Below, piece after piece: positions 1 to 8,502 of a stretch of DNA of 64,000 nucleotides; the first letter of the stretch is position 1; each line of letters opens with the position of its first letter. The stretch is from Candidatus Methanoperedens sp. BLZ2 (GTDB lineage: Archaea > Halobacteriota > Methanosarcinia > Methanosarcinales > Methanoperedenaceae), in NCBI RefSeq assembly GCF_002487355.1, contig NZ_NTMG01000070.1:33024-97023 (forward strand), given 5' to 3'. The notes under the pieces are model-generated. The model was not told where the DNA came from and ran no database searches. It saw only the letters and a list, made by a program, of their open reading frames with translations. The position numbers and the translations under genes were made by a program.

Positions 1-975
1 AAATCATTACTTTTCATGGGAGCAGGTTCCATAATATTTTCAACCCACACAAGGAACATAGAAGAATACGGGGGACTTATCAAGAAAATGCCCTGGACAG
101 CGCTCTTTTTCCTGATCGGGGCAATATCCATCTCTGCCCTTCCTCCATTTAATGGCTTTGTGAGTGAATGGCTGACATTCCAGGCTCAATTGCTAAGTAT
201 TAACCTTTCAGATAATATTACAAAAATACTTGTGCTTTTTAGCGGCGCGGGTCTTGCTCTTACAAGCGCTCTCGCAGCGGCCTGTTTTGTAAAAGCTTTC
301 GGCGTCAGTTTCCTTGCTCTTCCGAGAAGCAGTCATGCCGAACATTCAAAGGAAGTACCTGTTTCCATGTTGATCGGGATGTTTCTTCTTTCATCTATGT
401 GCATTATCCTTGGCGTAATGCCATTTTATTTCATAAAAATTATTGATTCAATATCCGCGCCGCTTGCAGGCGTAAGTATCATTTCCAGGATGAATTTTGA
501 CTATTCAATAGCTGCGATTTCCTCTTCAACACCTGCGACCATATCGACTATATGGATCGCAATTCTGGTATTTGTGGTTTTGCCGCTTCCTATCATCATG
601 TATCTTCTATTGAGTCGGACCCCGGCAGCAAAATATGAAACATGGGGTTGCGGGCAGCCTGTTTCAACAGGAAGAAATGAATATACCGCAACTGCATTTT
701 CAAAGCCGATACGCATGTGGTTCGGAGGCATCTTCAGACCCCACAGGGAGATACAGACAACGTATTCGGACTCACCCTTTTTTAAAGAGAAAGTGATTTT
801 TGAATCCGATATAGAGCCGGTATTCGAGAAATATCTTTATAATCCGGTGACCTGGGTAGTAGTAACATTATCAAGATTTATGAGGATAATACAGACCGGA
901 TATATACAGACTTACCTGTTATATATACTCATCACGCTTGTGATTGCATTGATATATGTGGGTAGCGGCGGATGA
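1..975 (+). CDS. HyfB/NuoL-type proton-conducting membrane subunit (5' truncated by window)
   Basis: This is the C-terminal part of an antiporter-like subunit of a hydrogenase-4 or complex-I type enzyme, which couples electron transfer to H+ or Na+ translocation in the membrane. The reading frame is open from base 1, so the real start lies upstream. The visible part has the loop HTRNIEEYGGL followed by hydrophobic helices, including the family signature around ALPPFNGFVSEW. The HyfB-type C-terminal module follows: TWGCGQP, the YTATAFSKP stretch, and a final membrane helix ending at the stop. The TWGCGQP element favours HyfB over NuoL. Partner subunits, if any, lie outside the window. The family call is firm; which complex it serves cannot be told here. 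Confidence 0.85.
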   Translation, partial: KSLLFMGAGSIIFSTHTRNIEEYGGLIKKMPWTALFFLIGAISISALPPFNGFVSEWLTFQAQLLSINLSDNITKILVLFSGAGLALTSALAAACFVKAFGVSFLALPRSSHAEHSKEVPVSMLIGMFLLSSMCIILGVMPFYFIKIIDSISAPLAGVSIISRMNFDYSIAAISSSTPATISTIWIAILVFVVLPLPIIMYLLLSRTPAAKYETWGCGQPVSTGRNEYTATAFSKPIRMWFGGIFRPHREIQTTYSDSPFFKEKVIFESDIEPVFEKYLYNPVTWVVVTLSRFMRIIQTGYIQTYLLYILITLVIALIYVGSGG

Positions 976-1058
976 AATCTGCAAGTTTTAATTATCACAT
1001 CTTACAAACTCAAAAAATCATTCAGTAAATTAATATACTTGCACAGCCTCTTTGAAAA

Positions 1059-1220
1059 ATGGACAGGTGTGTTATAATCAAAAACGGGTTTATTGATCTG
1101 GGATATGAAATATGGATGCGGTTACTGCAAAAGGTAGATCAGTCTCAACCTTATGACCCGCCCGGCGAAATTATTGAAATACAGAATCCATCTGAAATAT
1201 GCATTTTCCCGGAACATTAA
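1059..1220 (+). CDS. Small ORF, 53 aa, unknown
   Basis: ATG to TAA open frame beginning MDRCVIIKNGFIDLGYEIW and ending ICIFPEH. It lies in the gap after the HyfB-like gene and overlaps the last 4 bases of the convergent metallo-hydrolase gene. There is no clear Shine-Dalgarno sequence and no recognisable domain. It may be a remnant or a chance frame. I list it because it fills most of the otherwise empty 240-base gap. Confidence 0.25.
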   Translation: MDRCVIIKNGFIDLGYEIWMRLLQKVDQSQPYDPPGEIIEIQNPSEICIFPEH

Positions 1221-1957
1221 TATTCAAATTCCATGCCATCATATCCAAGAGGCCACTCTTTTATTGATTCATTATGAGGGGGGAATTTATGACTCAAATG
1301 GGTCAGTATAACATTTCTTGCATTCAATTCTCTTCCAAGTTCCATCGCTTCTTTTGAATTCATGTGTTTGGCAATAATCGCTCGAGGTGGAATTATAGCA
1401 TCCGCTATCAGAAGGTCAGGTTCAAACATTGCCTTAAGGGTTTTTTCCGGAATGTTCTTTGAAGTATCGCCTGTGATAACGACTTTCTTGCTGCCGTCTG
1501 TTATTAATACAGCTGCCGACTCTTCAAGGGGCGGGTGTGTGACTTCAAGGAGCGTAAAATTAAGACCAATAAGTGAAAAAGGCTCATAAATAATTACATC
1601 GTGCCTTACAGGTTTCATGAAATAAAGATAGTTCAATACATAATCCAGCGTATTCTTCAGGCCATACACATTAACTCCATTCTGGATACGATGGAAATCC
1701 CCAAAACCGGCATAATGGTCATAATGGGCATGAGTCCAGATCACCCCATCAATACGGCTTATACCTTTTTTCAAAAGCTGCCACCGCAAATCCGGGCTTG
1801 TATCAATAAGTACTTTGCCGGATTCTGATTCAATGAGAACTGAAAAACGAAGCCTCCTGCTTTTGCCGCCCGCTATTGCATCAAGACAGGTCGGGCAGGA
1901 ACACCCTATTTTAGGTGTTCCTATAGCATCACCTGTTCCAAGGAGTGTTATTTTCAT
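1217..1957 (-). CDS. PhnP-like MBL-fold metallo-hydrolase
   Basis: Metallo-beta-lactamase fold hydrolase of the PhnP/cyclic phosphodiesterase type, 246 aa. The metal-binding motif THAHYDH lies at residues 75-81, with further ligands in the TGDTSK and THLSHKFPPH segments. Near the N-terminus, residues 19-24 read CSCPTC, matching the structural zinc cysteines known in PhnP. PhnP acts on cyclic phosphodiesters; no phosphonate genes are nearby, so the substrate here is open. Its ATG overlaps the stop of the upstream AAA ATPase gene (ATGA), implying co-transcription and translational coupling. Family confident, substrate inferred only. Confidence 0.85.
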   Translation of the reverse strand: MKITLLGTGDAIGTPKIGCSCPTCLDAIAGGKSRRLRFSVLIESESGKVLIDTSPDLRWQLLKKGISRIDGVIWTHAHYDHYAGFGDFHRIQNGVNVYGLKNTLDYVLNYLYFMKPVRHDVIIYEPFSLIGLNFTLLEVTHPPLEESAAVLITDGSKKVVITGDTSKNIPEKTLKAMFEPDLLIADAIIPPRAIIAKHMNSKEAMELGRELNARNVILTHLSHKFPPHNESIKEWPLGYDGMEFEY

Positions 1958-3225
1958 GCGCTTTCATCAAGCTTTTTCAGGTGAGTCCGTTTATTGAATT
2001 CGGCAACTCCACGAATTAAATCCTGCTGTGTCAGGACGGTTCTTTCAGTAATAAGACCATTAAGAACAGCTTCCCGTGCTATGAGGCGAAGGTCTGAACC
2101 TGAGTATCCGTCTGTGATTTTTGCAATTTCTTCAGTATCAAAGGTGCCTTCGATGTTCCTCAAAATAAGGTCAAGTATTTTTTTCCTCATGTCCTTATCA
2201 GGTAGCGAGAACTCAACAATCTCATCAAACCGCCTCCATGCGGCATGGTCAAGTATGTTGGGGTGGTTTGTTGCTCCTATGACCAGGACACCATGTTCAA
2301 CAAGGCTTATCTCATCAATGGCTTTAAGAAGTGTATTTACTGCCCTTTTCAATGCTGCATGCTCATCCGTTGCCCTTGCTTTTGCCACAAAGTCGAATTC
2401 GTCGATAAAGAGGATACAAGGACTGAGGCGCCTTGCAAGTTCAAATACCCGGTCTATATTCTTTGCAGTCTCACCAAGATACTGGTCTGCAATTTGTGAG
2501 AGTTTTACCTCCACTATAGGGATCTTAAGCTGTCCTGAAATAGCCCTGGCAACTGAGGTCTTGCCTGTTCCCGGCGGGCCAACGAACAATAATTTCCCGA
2601 TCTCCCTAAGACCTATCCGCTTCAGGTAATCACGATATTGTATCGCTTTAGTCATTTTTTCGATCTCATCTTCCTGTGCCTTGGTAAGGACAAGGTCAGA
2701 AATGTTCTGCTGGATATCTTCCGGCGCTACAATATGGGCAAGTTTAAGCATATCCTCTGAACCTTTTTCAGATTCAATGGTCTTGATCAGGGAGTTAATC
2801 CATTCCCTGCCGCTTTCTTTGGGCAGGATCGAAGCTTTTGCTTTCTTATAGCTCACCGGAAGTGAATCATAATTCTCAAAGAAAGAAGCAAGAACAGGAT
2901 TTTTATTTATGTTCTCAACCGCTTCAGGATGTTTTGTTACCCATTTTATGGCAAGATCAAAGATGTTGAGTTTGATCTGGGAACCGAAATCTTCAAATTC
3001 AAGGAAAGGTAGTAATTTAGTACTATTTTTTACGTTTTCAATTCCATAAATGGATTTTATGTCTCCTTCAGTGACGTACATGGGACGCTTTACGGTTTTT
3101 TCTTTCTCATCCCAGTAATGTTTCCTTATTTTCTGGGGAAGGTCATCTACGGTAAGCTTATCTGACTGATTATACAGATGTGCTGTCAATACCAGTTCTG
3201 TTATTAAAAATTTCTCATCTGTCAT
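1954..3225 (-). CDS. AAA+ ATPase, CDC48/SpoVK-like, single ATPase domain
   Basis: 423-aa AAA+ protein. Walker A GPPGTGKT is at residues 216-223, Walker B ILFIDEFD at 271-278, sensor-1 GATN at 317-320, and the arginine-finger region AAWRRFDEI just after. The roughly 200-residue N-terminal region is not recognised and probably gives substrate or partner specificity. The C-terminal lid ends with TDGYSGSDLRLIAREA, typical of Cdc48-type AAA domains. It is cotranscribed with the metallo-hydrolase through an ATGA overlap, a pairing that suggests a joint function. The cellular target is unknown. Confidence 0.85.
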   Translation of the reverse strand: MTDEKFLITELVLTAHLYNQSDKLTVDDLPQKIRKHYWDEKEKTVKRPMYVTEGDIKSIYGIENVKNSTKLLPFLEFEDFGSQIKLNIFDLAIKWVTKHPEAVENINKNPVLASFFENYDSLPVSYKKAKASILPKESGREWINSLIKTIESEKGSEDMLKLAHIVAPEDIQQNISDLVLTKAQEDEIEKMTKAIQYRDYLKRIGLREIGKLLFVGPPGTGKTSVARAISGQLKIPIVEVKLSQIADQYLGETAKNIDRVFELARRLSPCILFIDEFDFVAKARATDEHAALKRAVNTLLKAIDEISLVEHGVLVIGATNHPNILDHAAWRRFDEIVEFSLPDKDMRKKILDLILRNIEGTFDTEEIAKITDGYSGSDLRLIAREAVLNGLITERTVLTQQDLIRGVAEFNKRTHLKKLDESA

Positions 3226-3385
3226 ATTTAAACTTCATTGTTACGTCTTGAAATAAGATATAGTTTACTCAAATATTCAACATTTATTCAATATACTCTT
3301 TCAGGATTTCCACGCTCTCACCCCGCAAAGAATAAATACCATAATGCAATTGTTTGAACATTTATCACGATTGATTGTTAAATAA

Positions 3386-3421
3386 TTAAAAATATATACA
3401 TTATCTAATATTCTTGGAGAA
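3386..3421 (+). promoter_or_regulatory. Promoter and start region of the por operon
   Basis: A TATA-like stretch AAAATATATA lies at about 3388-3398 in a strongly AT-rich gap, about 30 bases before the first gene, with TTGGAGA as a weak ribosome site close to the start. No operator is apparent. Confidence 0.4.
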
Positions 3422-3426
3422 ATGAA

Positions 3427-3972
3427 ATGAAGGAAATTCGAATACATGGTCGCGGTGGACAGGGTTCTGTGACCGCAGCAGAACTACTGGCCGTTGCCGC
3501 ATTTGAGGACGGGAAATACAGCCAGGCCTTTCCTGCGTTTGGCGTTGAAAGAAGAGGCGCCCCGGTAACTGCATTTGTGCGTATTGATGACAAACCCATA
3601 CGATTAAGGAGCCAGATATATGAGCCTGATTATGTTGTTGTACAGGATGCAACTCTCGTTGATGTAGTAAATATCGCTGCAGGGGCCAAACCTGATGGAT
3701 TTATCTTAATAAACACTGAAAAAAGCCCGGATTCTTTTAATTTTAATACAAAAGCGACTGTCAAAACCCTGGATGCCACTAAACTTGCAATGGACATCAT
3801 AGGAAAACCCATTGTTAATACGATCCTTGCAGGCGCTTTTGCAGGTGTCTCCGGTCTTATCAATCCTGAATCCATTAAAAATGCCGTCATGGAAAGATTC
3901 CCTGGAAAAGTCGGTGAGAAAAATTGCCTGGCAATACAAACTGCATATGATCTTATGGAGGCCCAGCGATGA
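3427..3972 (+). CDS. porC: Pyruvate:ferredoxin oxidoreductase, gamma subunit
   Basis: 181-aa gamma subunit of the four-subunit 2-oxoacid:ferredoxin oxidoreductase. It opens [20 protein letters not shown], the glycine-rich signature of this family, followed by [14 protein letters not shown]. The complex interconverts pyruvate and CoA with acetyl-CoA, CO2 and reduced ferredoxin in the cytoplasm, linking acetyl-CoA to gluconeogenesis in methanogens and relatives. It is the first gene of a tightly packed gamma-delta-alpha-beta operon whose genes overlap at ATGA junctions. The order and sequence match archaeal Por; Vor or Kor paralogs share the fold, so the pyruvate assignment is likely but not proven. 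Confidence 0.88.
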   Translation: MKEIRIHGRGGQGSVTAAELLAVAAFEDGKYSQAFPAFGVERRGAPVTAFVRIDDKPIRLRSQIYEPDYVVVQDATLVDVVNIAAGAKPDGFILINTEKSPDSFNFNTKATVKTLDATKLAMDIIGKPIVNTILAGAFAGVSGLINPESIKNAVMERFPGKVGEKNCLAIQTAYDLMEAQR

Positions 3973-4229
3973 AACTTATAATCAAGACAGTGACAAAACC
4001 AGGAAGCACGCGAGCTAATAAGACCGGAGCCTGGCGTTCATTTATGCCCGTTTTTGATCATAAACTGTGCAGTAAATGCGGAATTTGCGGGATTTATTGC
4101 CCTGAAGGAGTTGTCTCTAAATTGGAGAATGGTTATTTTGAGCCGGATTATGAATACTGTAAAGGATGCGGCGTCTGTGCTAACGAGTGTCCAAAGAAAG
4201 CCATCGTAATGGTGCTGGAGGGAAAATGA
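3969..4229 (+). CDS. porD: Pyruvate:ferredoxin oxidoreductase, delta (ferredoxin-like) subunit
   Basis: 86-aa two-cluster ferredoxin subunit. Two [4Fe-4S] motifs are visible, [14 protein letters not shown] and [14 protein letters not shown], in the C-terminal two-thirds. They pass electrons from the TPP centre in PorB towards soluble ferredoxin. The start ATG overlaps the porC stop by four bases. The N-terminal stretch [13 protein letters not shown] is typical of PorD. Confidence 0.9.
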   Translation: MKLIIKTVTKPGSTRANKTGAWRSFMPVFDHKLCSKCGICGIYCPEGVVSKLENGYFEPDYEYCKGCGVCANECPKKAIVMVLEGK

Positions 4230-5413
4230 GAAAAAATATGGTAGTTGTAGAAGGTTCGTATGCTGTGGCTCATGCGGTCAAGGTATGCAGGCCAAATGTA
4301 ATATCAGCATATCCGATCACTCCCCAGACGCATATTGTTGAAGACCTGGCGCAATTTGCTGCAGATGGTGAGATGAATTGTGAATATATGAATGTGGAAT
4401 CGGAATTTTCAGCCATTTCAGCATTAATAGGAGCAAGCGCAGCAGGAGCAAGGACATATTCATCGACCACTTCGCAGGGGTTGGCGCTTATGCATGAAGC
4501 ATTGTTCAATGCCTCAGGAATGAGATTACCCATTGTCATGACTGTTGTGAACCGTGCGCTTTCTGCCCCAATCAATATATGGAATGACCAGCAGGACTCC
4601 ATCTCACAGAGAGATACGGGCTGGATACAGCTTTATGCTGAAGACGTGCAGGAATCAGCAGACATGACCCCGCAGATTTACAAGCTTGCTGAGGACGAAG
4701 ATGTTTTGCTTCCTGCAATGTCCTGCATGGACGGGTTTATTCTTTCCCATGTATATGAACCTGTGATCTTACTTGAACAGAGCCTCACTGATGAATTCCT
4801 TCCTGCTTATGATCCCGAGTTCACACTTGACCCAAAAAATCCGATGTCATTTGGTGCTTTTGCTGATCCTGGCACGTACACGGAATTTCGGTACAAACAG
4901 GAAAAAGCAATGGGTGTAGCCTTAGAGAAGATTGAAGAGATCGCAAACGAATTCAAAGATATCTATGGAAGATATTATGGCGGCCTTATAGATGGTTATG
5001 TACTTGATGACGCTGAAATAGTCATCATGGCAATGGGTTCGATCATTGGAACTGTAAAAGATACTATTGATGAACTTCGAATACAAGGAGAAAGTGTCGG
5101 ACTTCTGAAGGTCCGGTCTTTCAGGCCATTCCCGACAGAGGCTATAAGGAAAGCCCTGAAGAACGCAAAGGTCGTCATAACTCTTGATAAGAATATTTCT
5201 ATCGGAAAGAATGAAGGGGCGCTTTGCACTGAAGTCAAGGCATGTCTCCATAATACGGATAATAGAGTGCCGGTTATCGGTTTCATGCTTGGTCACGGGG
5301 GGCGCGATATTCCCATAAACATGATCAAAAAAATCATCAATAAGGCAAAGTTAGTTGAAAAAGGTATATTTATAGAAAGTGAATTTGCTGACCTCAGGGA
5401 GGATCTGGCATGA
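4226..5413 (+). CDS. porA: Pyruvate:ferredoxin oxidoreductase, alpha subunit
   Basis: 395-aa alpha subunit. I choose the ATG at 4226, which overlaps the porD stop (ATGA) and gives the normal N-terminus [18 protein letters not shown]; a longer in-frame extension from 4187 runs inside porD and is unlikely. Family hallmarks are [16 protein letters not shown], the [22 protein letters not shown] segment that lies near the active site, and [12 protein letters not shown]. PorA pairs with PorB to form the TPP-binding catalytic core. Complete length, no disruption. Confidence 0.9.
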   Translation: MRKNMVVVEGSYAVAHAVKVCRPNVISAYPITPQTHIVEDLAQFAADGEMNCEYMNVESEFSAISALIGASAAGARTYSSTTSQGLALMHEALFNASGMRLPIVMTVVNRALSAPINIWNDQQDSISQRDTGWIQLYAEDVQESADMTPQIYKLAEDEDVLLPAMSCMDGFILSHVYEPVILLEQSLTDEFLPAYDPEFTLDPKNPMSFGAFADPGTYTEFRYKQEKAMGVALEKIEEIANEFKDIYGRYYGGLIDGYVLDDAEIVIMAMGSIIGTVKDTIDELRIQGESVGLLKVRSFRPFPTEAIRKALKNAKVVITLDKNISIGKNEGALCTEVKACLHNTDNRVPVIGFMLGHGGRDIPINMIKKIINKAKLVEKGIFIESEFADLREDLA

Positions 5414-6282
5414 GCCTTCTAAAACCCGGTCATCGCGGATGCGCAGGCTGCGGAGATGCTTTTGCAGGAAAATTCGTTCTTGATGCGCTTGGTGAGGATG
5501 TTGTAATCGTCAGCCCGACAGGATGTCTTGAAGTATTTACTACACCATATCCTGAATCTGCATGGGGCGTACCATGGATACATTCTCTTTTTGAGAATGC
5601 AGCAGCTGTTGCTTCAGGCGTTGAAGCAGCGATGAATGCGCTTGGTAAAAAGAACAACACAAAAATAGTGATAATCGGAGGAGATGGCGCCACCTTTGAT
5701 ATTGGCTTGCAGGCAATATCAGGCGCATTTGAGCGCGGGCATGATATAACATATATCTGTGTTGATAATGAGGCTTATATGAATACTGGTATCCAGCGCA
5801 GCGGTGCCACACCATTATATGCAAGCACAACTACAAGCCCCCACGGCAAAGTCTCGATCGGGAATCCCCAGCATAAAAAGAATATGCCTGCGATAATTGC
5901 AGCCCACGGATCGCCTTATGTGGCAACAGCTTCGATCGGATATGCGCCCGATATGATTAAAAAAGTGAAAAAGGCAGCCCAGGTAAAAGGCCCAACCTAT
6001 GTTCATGTTCATGCGCCTTGCTGCACGGGCTGGAAATTTGACAGCTCAAAGACCATAGAGATAGGCCGGCTGGCAGTTGAGACCGCAATGTGGCCTTTAT
6101 ATGAGATGGAAAACGGCGAGATCACAAACGTCAGGAAGATCAAGAACAGGAAACCTGTGGAAGAATACCTGAAAGTCCAGGGACGCTTCAAACATCTTTT
6201 CACTATGGACGGAAAAAATGAAGGTATCAAGAAGGTACAGGCGATAGCTGACTGGAATGCGAAACATTTCGGGCTGGAGTAG
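5410..6282 (+). CDS. porB: Pyruvate:ferredoxin oxidoreductase, beta (TPP-binding) subunit
   Basis: 290-aa catalytic beta subunit. The N-terminal GCAGCGDAF supplies cysteines for an internal [4Fe-4S] cluster. The TPP-binding motif runs from [10 protein letters not shown] to [18 protein letters not shown] near residue 200 is typical for the family. The gene overlaps porA at ATGA and ends the operon at a hairpin with a T-run. A 37-base piece of this gene recurs, almost unchanged, at 8396-8432. Confidence 0.9.
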   Translation: MSLLKPGHRGCAGCGDAFAGKFVLDALGEDVVIVSPTGCLEVFTTPYPESAWGVPWIHSLFENAAAVASGVEAAMNALGKKNNTKIVIIGGDGATFDIGLQAISGAFERGHDITYICVDNEAYMNTGIQRSGATPLYASTTTSPHGKVSIGNPQHKKNMPAIIAAHGSPYVATASIGYAPDMIKKVKKAAQVKGPTYVHVHAPCCTGWKFDSSKTIEIGRLAVETAMWPLYEMENGEITNVRKIKNRKPVEEYLKVQGRFKHLFTMDGKNEGIKKVQAIADWNAKHFGLE

Positions 6283-6296
6283 GAACTTTAGCATAA

Positions 6297-6325
6297 ATCG
6301 TCCTTGGTCAAGGGTGATTTTTTTT
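6297..6325 (+). terminator. Terminator of the por operon
   Basis: A short stem CCTTG/CAAGG flanked by ATC/GAT is followed directly by eight T residues, 15 bases after the porB stop. Confidence 0.6.
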
Positions 6326-6409
6326 AACGCTATAATTTTGCTGCCTGCTTTATCCCCTTTTATATCCACCTGAGTTGGCCCTGACAGGGATTTTGATTAG
6401 AATCCTGCC

Positions 6410-6419
6410 AAAAAAAAAA
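6410..6419 (-). terminator. T-tract terminator of the 14-codon micro-gene
   Basis: On the minus strand ten consecutive T residues lie about 17 bases beyond the stop codon of the micro-gene at 6437-6481. T-tracts of this kind end transcription in archaea. Confidence 0.55.
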
Positions 6420-6436
6420 GAAATTTAATCAGTTTG

Positions 6437-6481
6437 TTACTTTTTGGGTTTTGGCTTTCCTTTTGTTACTTTCTTTGCCAT
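6437..6481 (-). CDS. Micro-gene encoding a 14-residue lysine-rich peptide
   Basis: The reading frame encodes MAKKVTKGKPKPKK and a TAA stop. Seven of 14 residues are lysine and there is no acidic residue. A GGAGG ribosome site (6491-6495) stands 9 bases before the ATG. A TATA box TTATATATAA (6531-6540) stands so that transcription would begin near 6510, and a T10 tract follows the stop. A complete set of archaeal expression signals around so short a frame argues for a real transcript; whether the peptide or the RNA matters is unknown. It sits downstream of the radical SAM gene on the same strand but has its own promoter. No family is recognised. Confidence 0.55.
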   Translation of the reverse strand: MAKKVTKGKPKPKK

Positions 6482-6530
6482 AAGTTTTTGCCTCCTGACC
6501 TTGAAAAGTCTATGTAAATATAATAATTTT

Positions 6531-6540
6531 TTATATATAA
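6531..6540 (-). promoter_or_regulatory. TATA box of the micro-gene
   Basis: TTATATATAA on the minus strand, about 25 bases upstream of the presumed transcription start at about 6510 and 36 bases before the GGAGG ribosome site. Confidence 0.5.
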
Positions 6541-6587
6541 GTCTTCCTGAAGATTTATTAAGCAAGATGATGAGGGAATCCAGCAAA

Positions 6588-7796
6588 CTACCTCTCTAAT
6601 GCAGGGGCGAATTCTAAGCGGATCGAACGCTCCAGCAATGAAAATTCATGCTCCTGAAGGCCGGGTTGGAAGAGAGCTCCTGTCTCATTGTAGTTCGCGG
6701 CGAAGCAACCTCCCTGGAAATCTTCGGCGATGCCCAGAGCTTCACAAGCCGAGCGCAGCTTCATGCAGGTTATCAGTTCAAACCTGTTGGAGAAGTTGGT
6801 TAACCCGTATTCTACATCACCTAACTTTGCGAGGAGCTGCCTATTATTTAAGGACAGTACCTTTGAACAGGATGATATCTCTCCATCAACGGATACGGAT
6901 ATGCTGTTGCGACCCGCTCTGCAACCGAAGAAGCTGGAGCCTTTATCTTCTGCGTCCAACTCCGCAATACGAAGGTCTCTACGACGTTCTTTCCTGTACC
7001 ACTTAGCGATTTTCCTTAGCTCTCGGCCGTAAGTTTCCCTTTTTTCCTTGGACCACTCCACACCTGTAGCATGACCGATCATAAATTGGTTTACGCCCAT
7101 ACTGTAAAGCCCCAAAATATCTTCAAAGAGGCTGGCGACATTATCGGGCATGACGGTCATCTTGGTCCCTATCCAGGGCTGAGTTCTCTTCAATATTCTC
7201 ATACTCTTCATAACTCGTGAGAATGTGCCCCGGCCTTTTTTATCCAGTCGATGGCGATCATGCGTAGACTCGCATCCATCAATGCTCAGAAGCACATTTA
7301 TTTTATGCTCATCGAGGTATTCTGCCATGGATTCATTTAACAAGATTCCGTTGCTCGTCATATTGAAATCAACAGATTTTCCTGTGAGTCTGGCTTTATC
7401 CTCTGCGTACTCTGTGACAAACTGGACCATGGGAAAATTCAGAAGAGGTTCCCCACCAAAATGAGTTATGCTTAACTTAGTCTCATTCTGCGAATAATCG
7501 AAAAGAAGATCGATAGCAGCCTGGGCTACTTTCTCAGTCATCTTCTTGTGCTTAATCATTTCATTCTCAAAACAATAAGAGCATTTCAGATTGCATCCCT
7601 CAGTTAAGATCAGCTCCATGAAGGCCACAGGAGGGAAGAACTTTGCATTCAATTGTGCTACAATTTGATAAATAAGGTTATGTGCTTCGCCTGAAGATAA
7701 ATTAAGCTCTTTTTCCAGGCGCTTGCAAAGTTGATGAAGATTAACAGGCTCTAATAAGAGAGCTGTGCTAATCTCCTCAACTAAATTGTCCTGCAT
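6588..7796 (-). CDS. Radical SAM/SPASM peptide-maturase-like enzyme
   Basis: 402 aa. The radical SAM signature TEGCNLKCSYCFE places the [4Fe-4S] ligands at Cys68, Cys72 and Cys75. HFGGEPLLN and the MTSNGILL segment are typical SAM-binding elements of this subfamily. The C-terminal part has CRAGRNSISVSVDGEISSC, the Cx13Gx4C start of a SPASM/twitch domain, and further cysteines (CMKLRSAC, QGGCF) able to hold auxiliary clusters. Residues 1-55 are predicted mostly helical with a winged-helix-like pattern and may be a peptide-binding (RRE/PqqD-like) domain; that is inference. Enzymes of this type modify ribosomal peptides, and the gene directly downstream of a Cys-rich 72-aa ORF fits that. anSME-type sulfatase maturase is the main alternative, but no sulfatase is nearby. 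Confidence 0.8.
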   Translation of the reverse strand: MQDNLVEEISTALLLEPVNLHQLCKRLEKELNLSSGEAHNLIYQIVAQLNAKFFPPVAFMELILTEGCNLKCSYCFENEMIKHKKMTEKVAQAAIDLLFDYSQNETKLSITHFGGEPLLNFPMVQFVTEYAEDKARLTGKSVDFNMTSNGILLNESMAEYLDEHKINVLLSIDGCESTHDRHRLDKKGRGTFSRVMKSMRILKRTQPWIGTKMTVMPDNVASLFEDILGLYSMGVNQFMIGHATGVEWSKEKRETYGRELRKIAKWYRKERRRDLRIAELDAEDKGSSFFGCRAGRNSISVSVDGEISSCSKVLSLNNRQLLAKLGDVEYGLTNFSNRFELITCMKLRSACEALGIAEDFQGGCFAANYNETGALFQPGLQEHEFSLLERSIRLEFAPALER

Positions 7797-7870
7797 TTAT
7801 ATATTTTGTGGATTTTGCTCGATTCACTAAAGGCTTTACAATTTACAACTTATTTTCTTGCTATCTAGAT

Positions 7871-8089
7871 CTATTCTAATATCACCCTGGTGAAGCCGCC
7901 TCCGCATCTGAATGTGGTTGTGCACTCGAATGGGTCTTGATCACAAGAGTAAGAGCCCATAAAACCACATCTGAAGCAACCTCTTGCTAAAAGCCGGGAT
8001 TCAGCAGATCCGGCCATCAGTGCCTCACCCATCTTTTTCGCAACTGCATCTGTTATATTCCTGATATCTTCTGGTGTCATCTCTCCCAT
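7871..8089 (-). CDS. Cys-rich small protein, candidate RiPP precursor
   Basis: 72 aa, preceded by a strong ribosome site (AGGAGGT, 6 bases from the ATG). Residues 1-36 form a Cys-free, mostly helical leader-like half starting MGEMTPEDIRNITDAVAKK. Residues 37-72 form a core-like half with five cysteines at 38, 41, 49, 56 and 62, rich in Gly, Phe, Ser and Thr. The tetrapeptide FRCG occurs twice (39-42 and 60-63). The radical SAM/SPASM gene begins 75 bases downstream on the same strand. Leader plus Cys-rich core next to such an enzyme is the layout of sactipeptide and ranthipeptide precursors. I do not recognise the core family. A small metal-binding protein is the alternative. Confidence 0.65.
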   Translation of the reverse strand: MGEMTPEDIRNITDAVAKKMGEALMAGSAESRLLARGCFRCGFMGSYSCDQDPFECTTTFRCGGGFTRVILE

Positions 8090-8111
8090 ATTTTTACCTC
8101 CTAATTATTTT

Positions 8112-8223
8112 GTTATTAACCTGAGATTCAGAGTTGCAGATTACGGATGTAATTATTAACCCCGCATCATCAGTTATTAACCGCTTTCCCGCTAATTGAG
8201 TATTGCTTTTAAGTATATATAAT
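8112..8223 (-). promoter_or_regulatory. Promoter and repeat-bearing leader of the Cys-rich peptide gene
   Basis: On the minus strand a TATA box ATTATATATACTT (8211-8223) would set transcription near 8190, giving a leader of about 100 bases. Three copies of GGTTAATAA(C/T) lie in it at 8173-8182, 8152-8161 and 8112-8121. They could be regulator sites or RNA elements. Confidence 0.4.
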
Positions 8224-8341
8224 CTTTTCGGTAGTTATTCATGATCATATAAATAAAGTGTCAATAGATTTTGATTTAAGTTATGAATGTGATCTAATAA
8301 CTCACATTGAAAAGAAAATCTGAAAAGTAAATATTTAACGA

Positions 8342-8383
8342 TCATCTGCCAGATGTATCTTTTTTCTGTATCCGGGCGAGCTT
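8342..8383 (-). pseudogene. Remnant of an hdrB 3' end
   Basis: Read on the minus strand this encodes KLARIQKKDTSGR then TGA, against KIARIQKKDTSVK then stop at the end of the intact hdrB at 9070-9978. Only the last 13 codons survive. It marks an old duplication or rearrangement of the hdrB end. Confidence 0.6.
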
Positions 8384-8395
8384 CAACAAAGTTCT

Positions 8396-8432
8396 CTACA
8401 AGCCCCCACGGCATAGTCTCGATCGGAAATCC
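8396..8432 (+). pseudogene. 37-base remnant of porB
   Basis: 35 of 37 bases match positions 5831-5867 inside porB (the [13 protein letters not shown] coding segment), in the same orientation. No reading frame is kept around it; position 8414-8416 has a TAG where porB has AAG. It lies 13 bases from the hdrB remnant, so the gap 8340-8440 is a mosaic of gene scraps. Confidence 0.6.
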
Positions 8433-8502
8433 TTCAACCGCTCGATCGATGCCATTGCAAACTTATATGCAGATACAGAACATGATGAGTTGATCTGATA
8501 AT

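Noticed and set aside
4187..4225. Longer porA N-terminus
   Set aside because: It overlaps the ferredoxin motifs of porD; the ATGA junction at 4226 is the better start.
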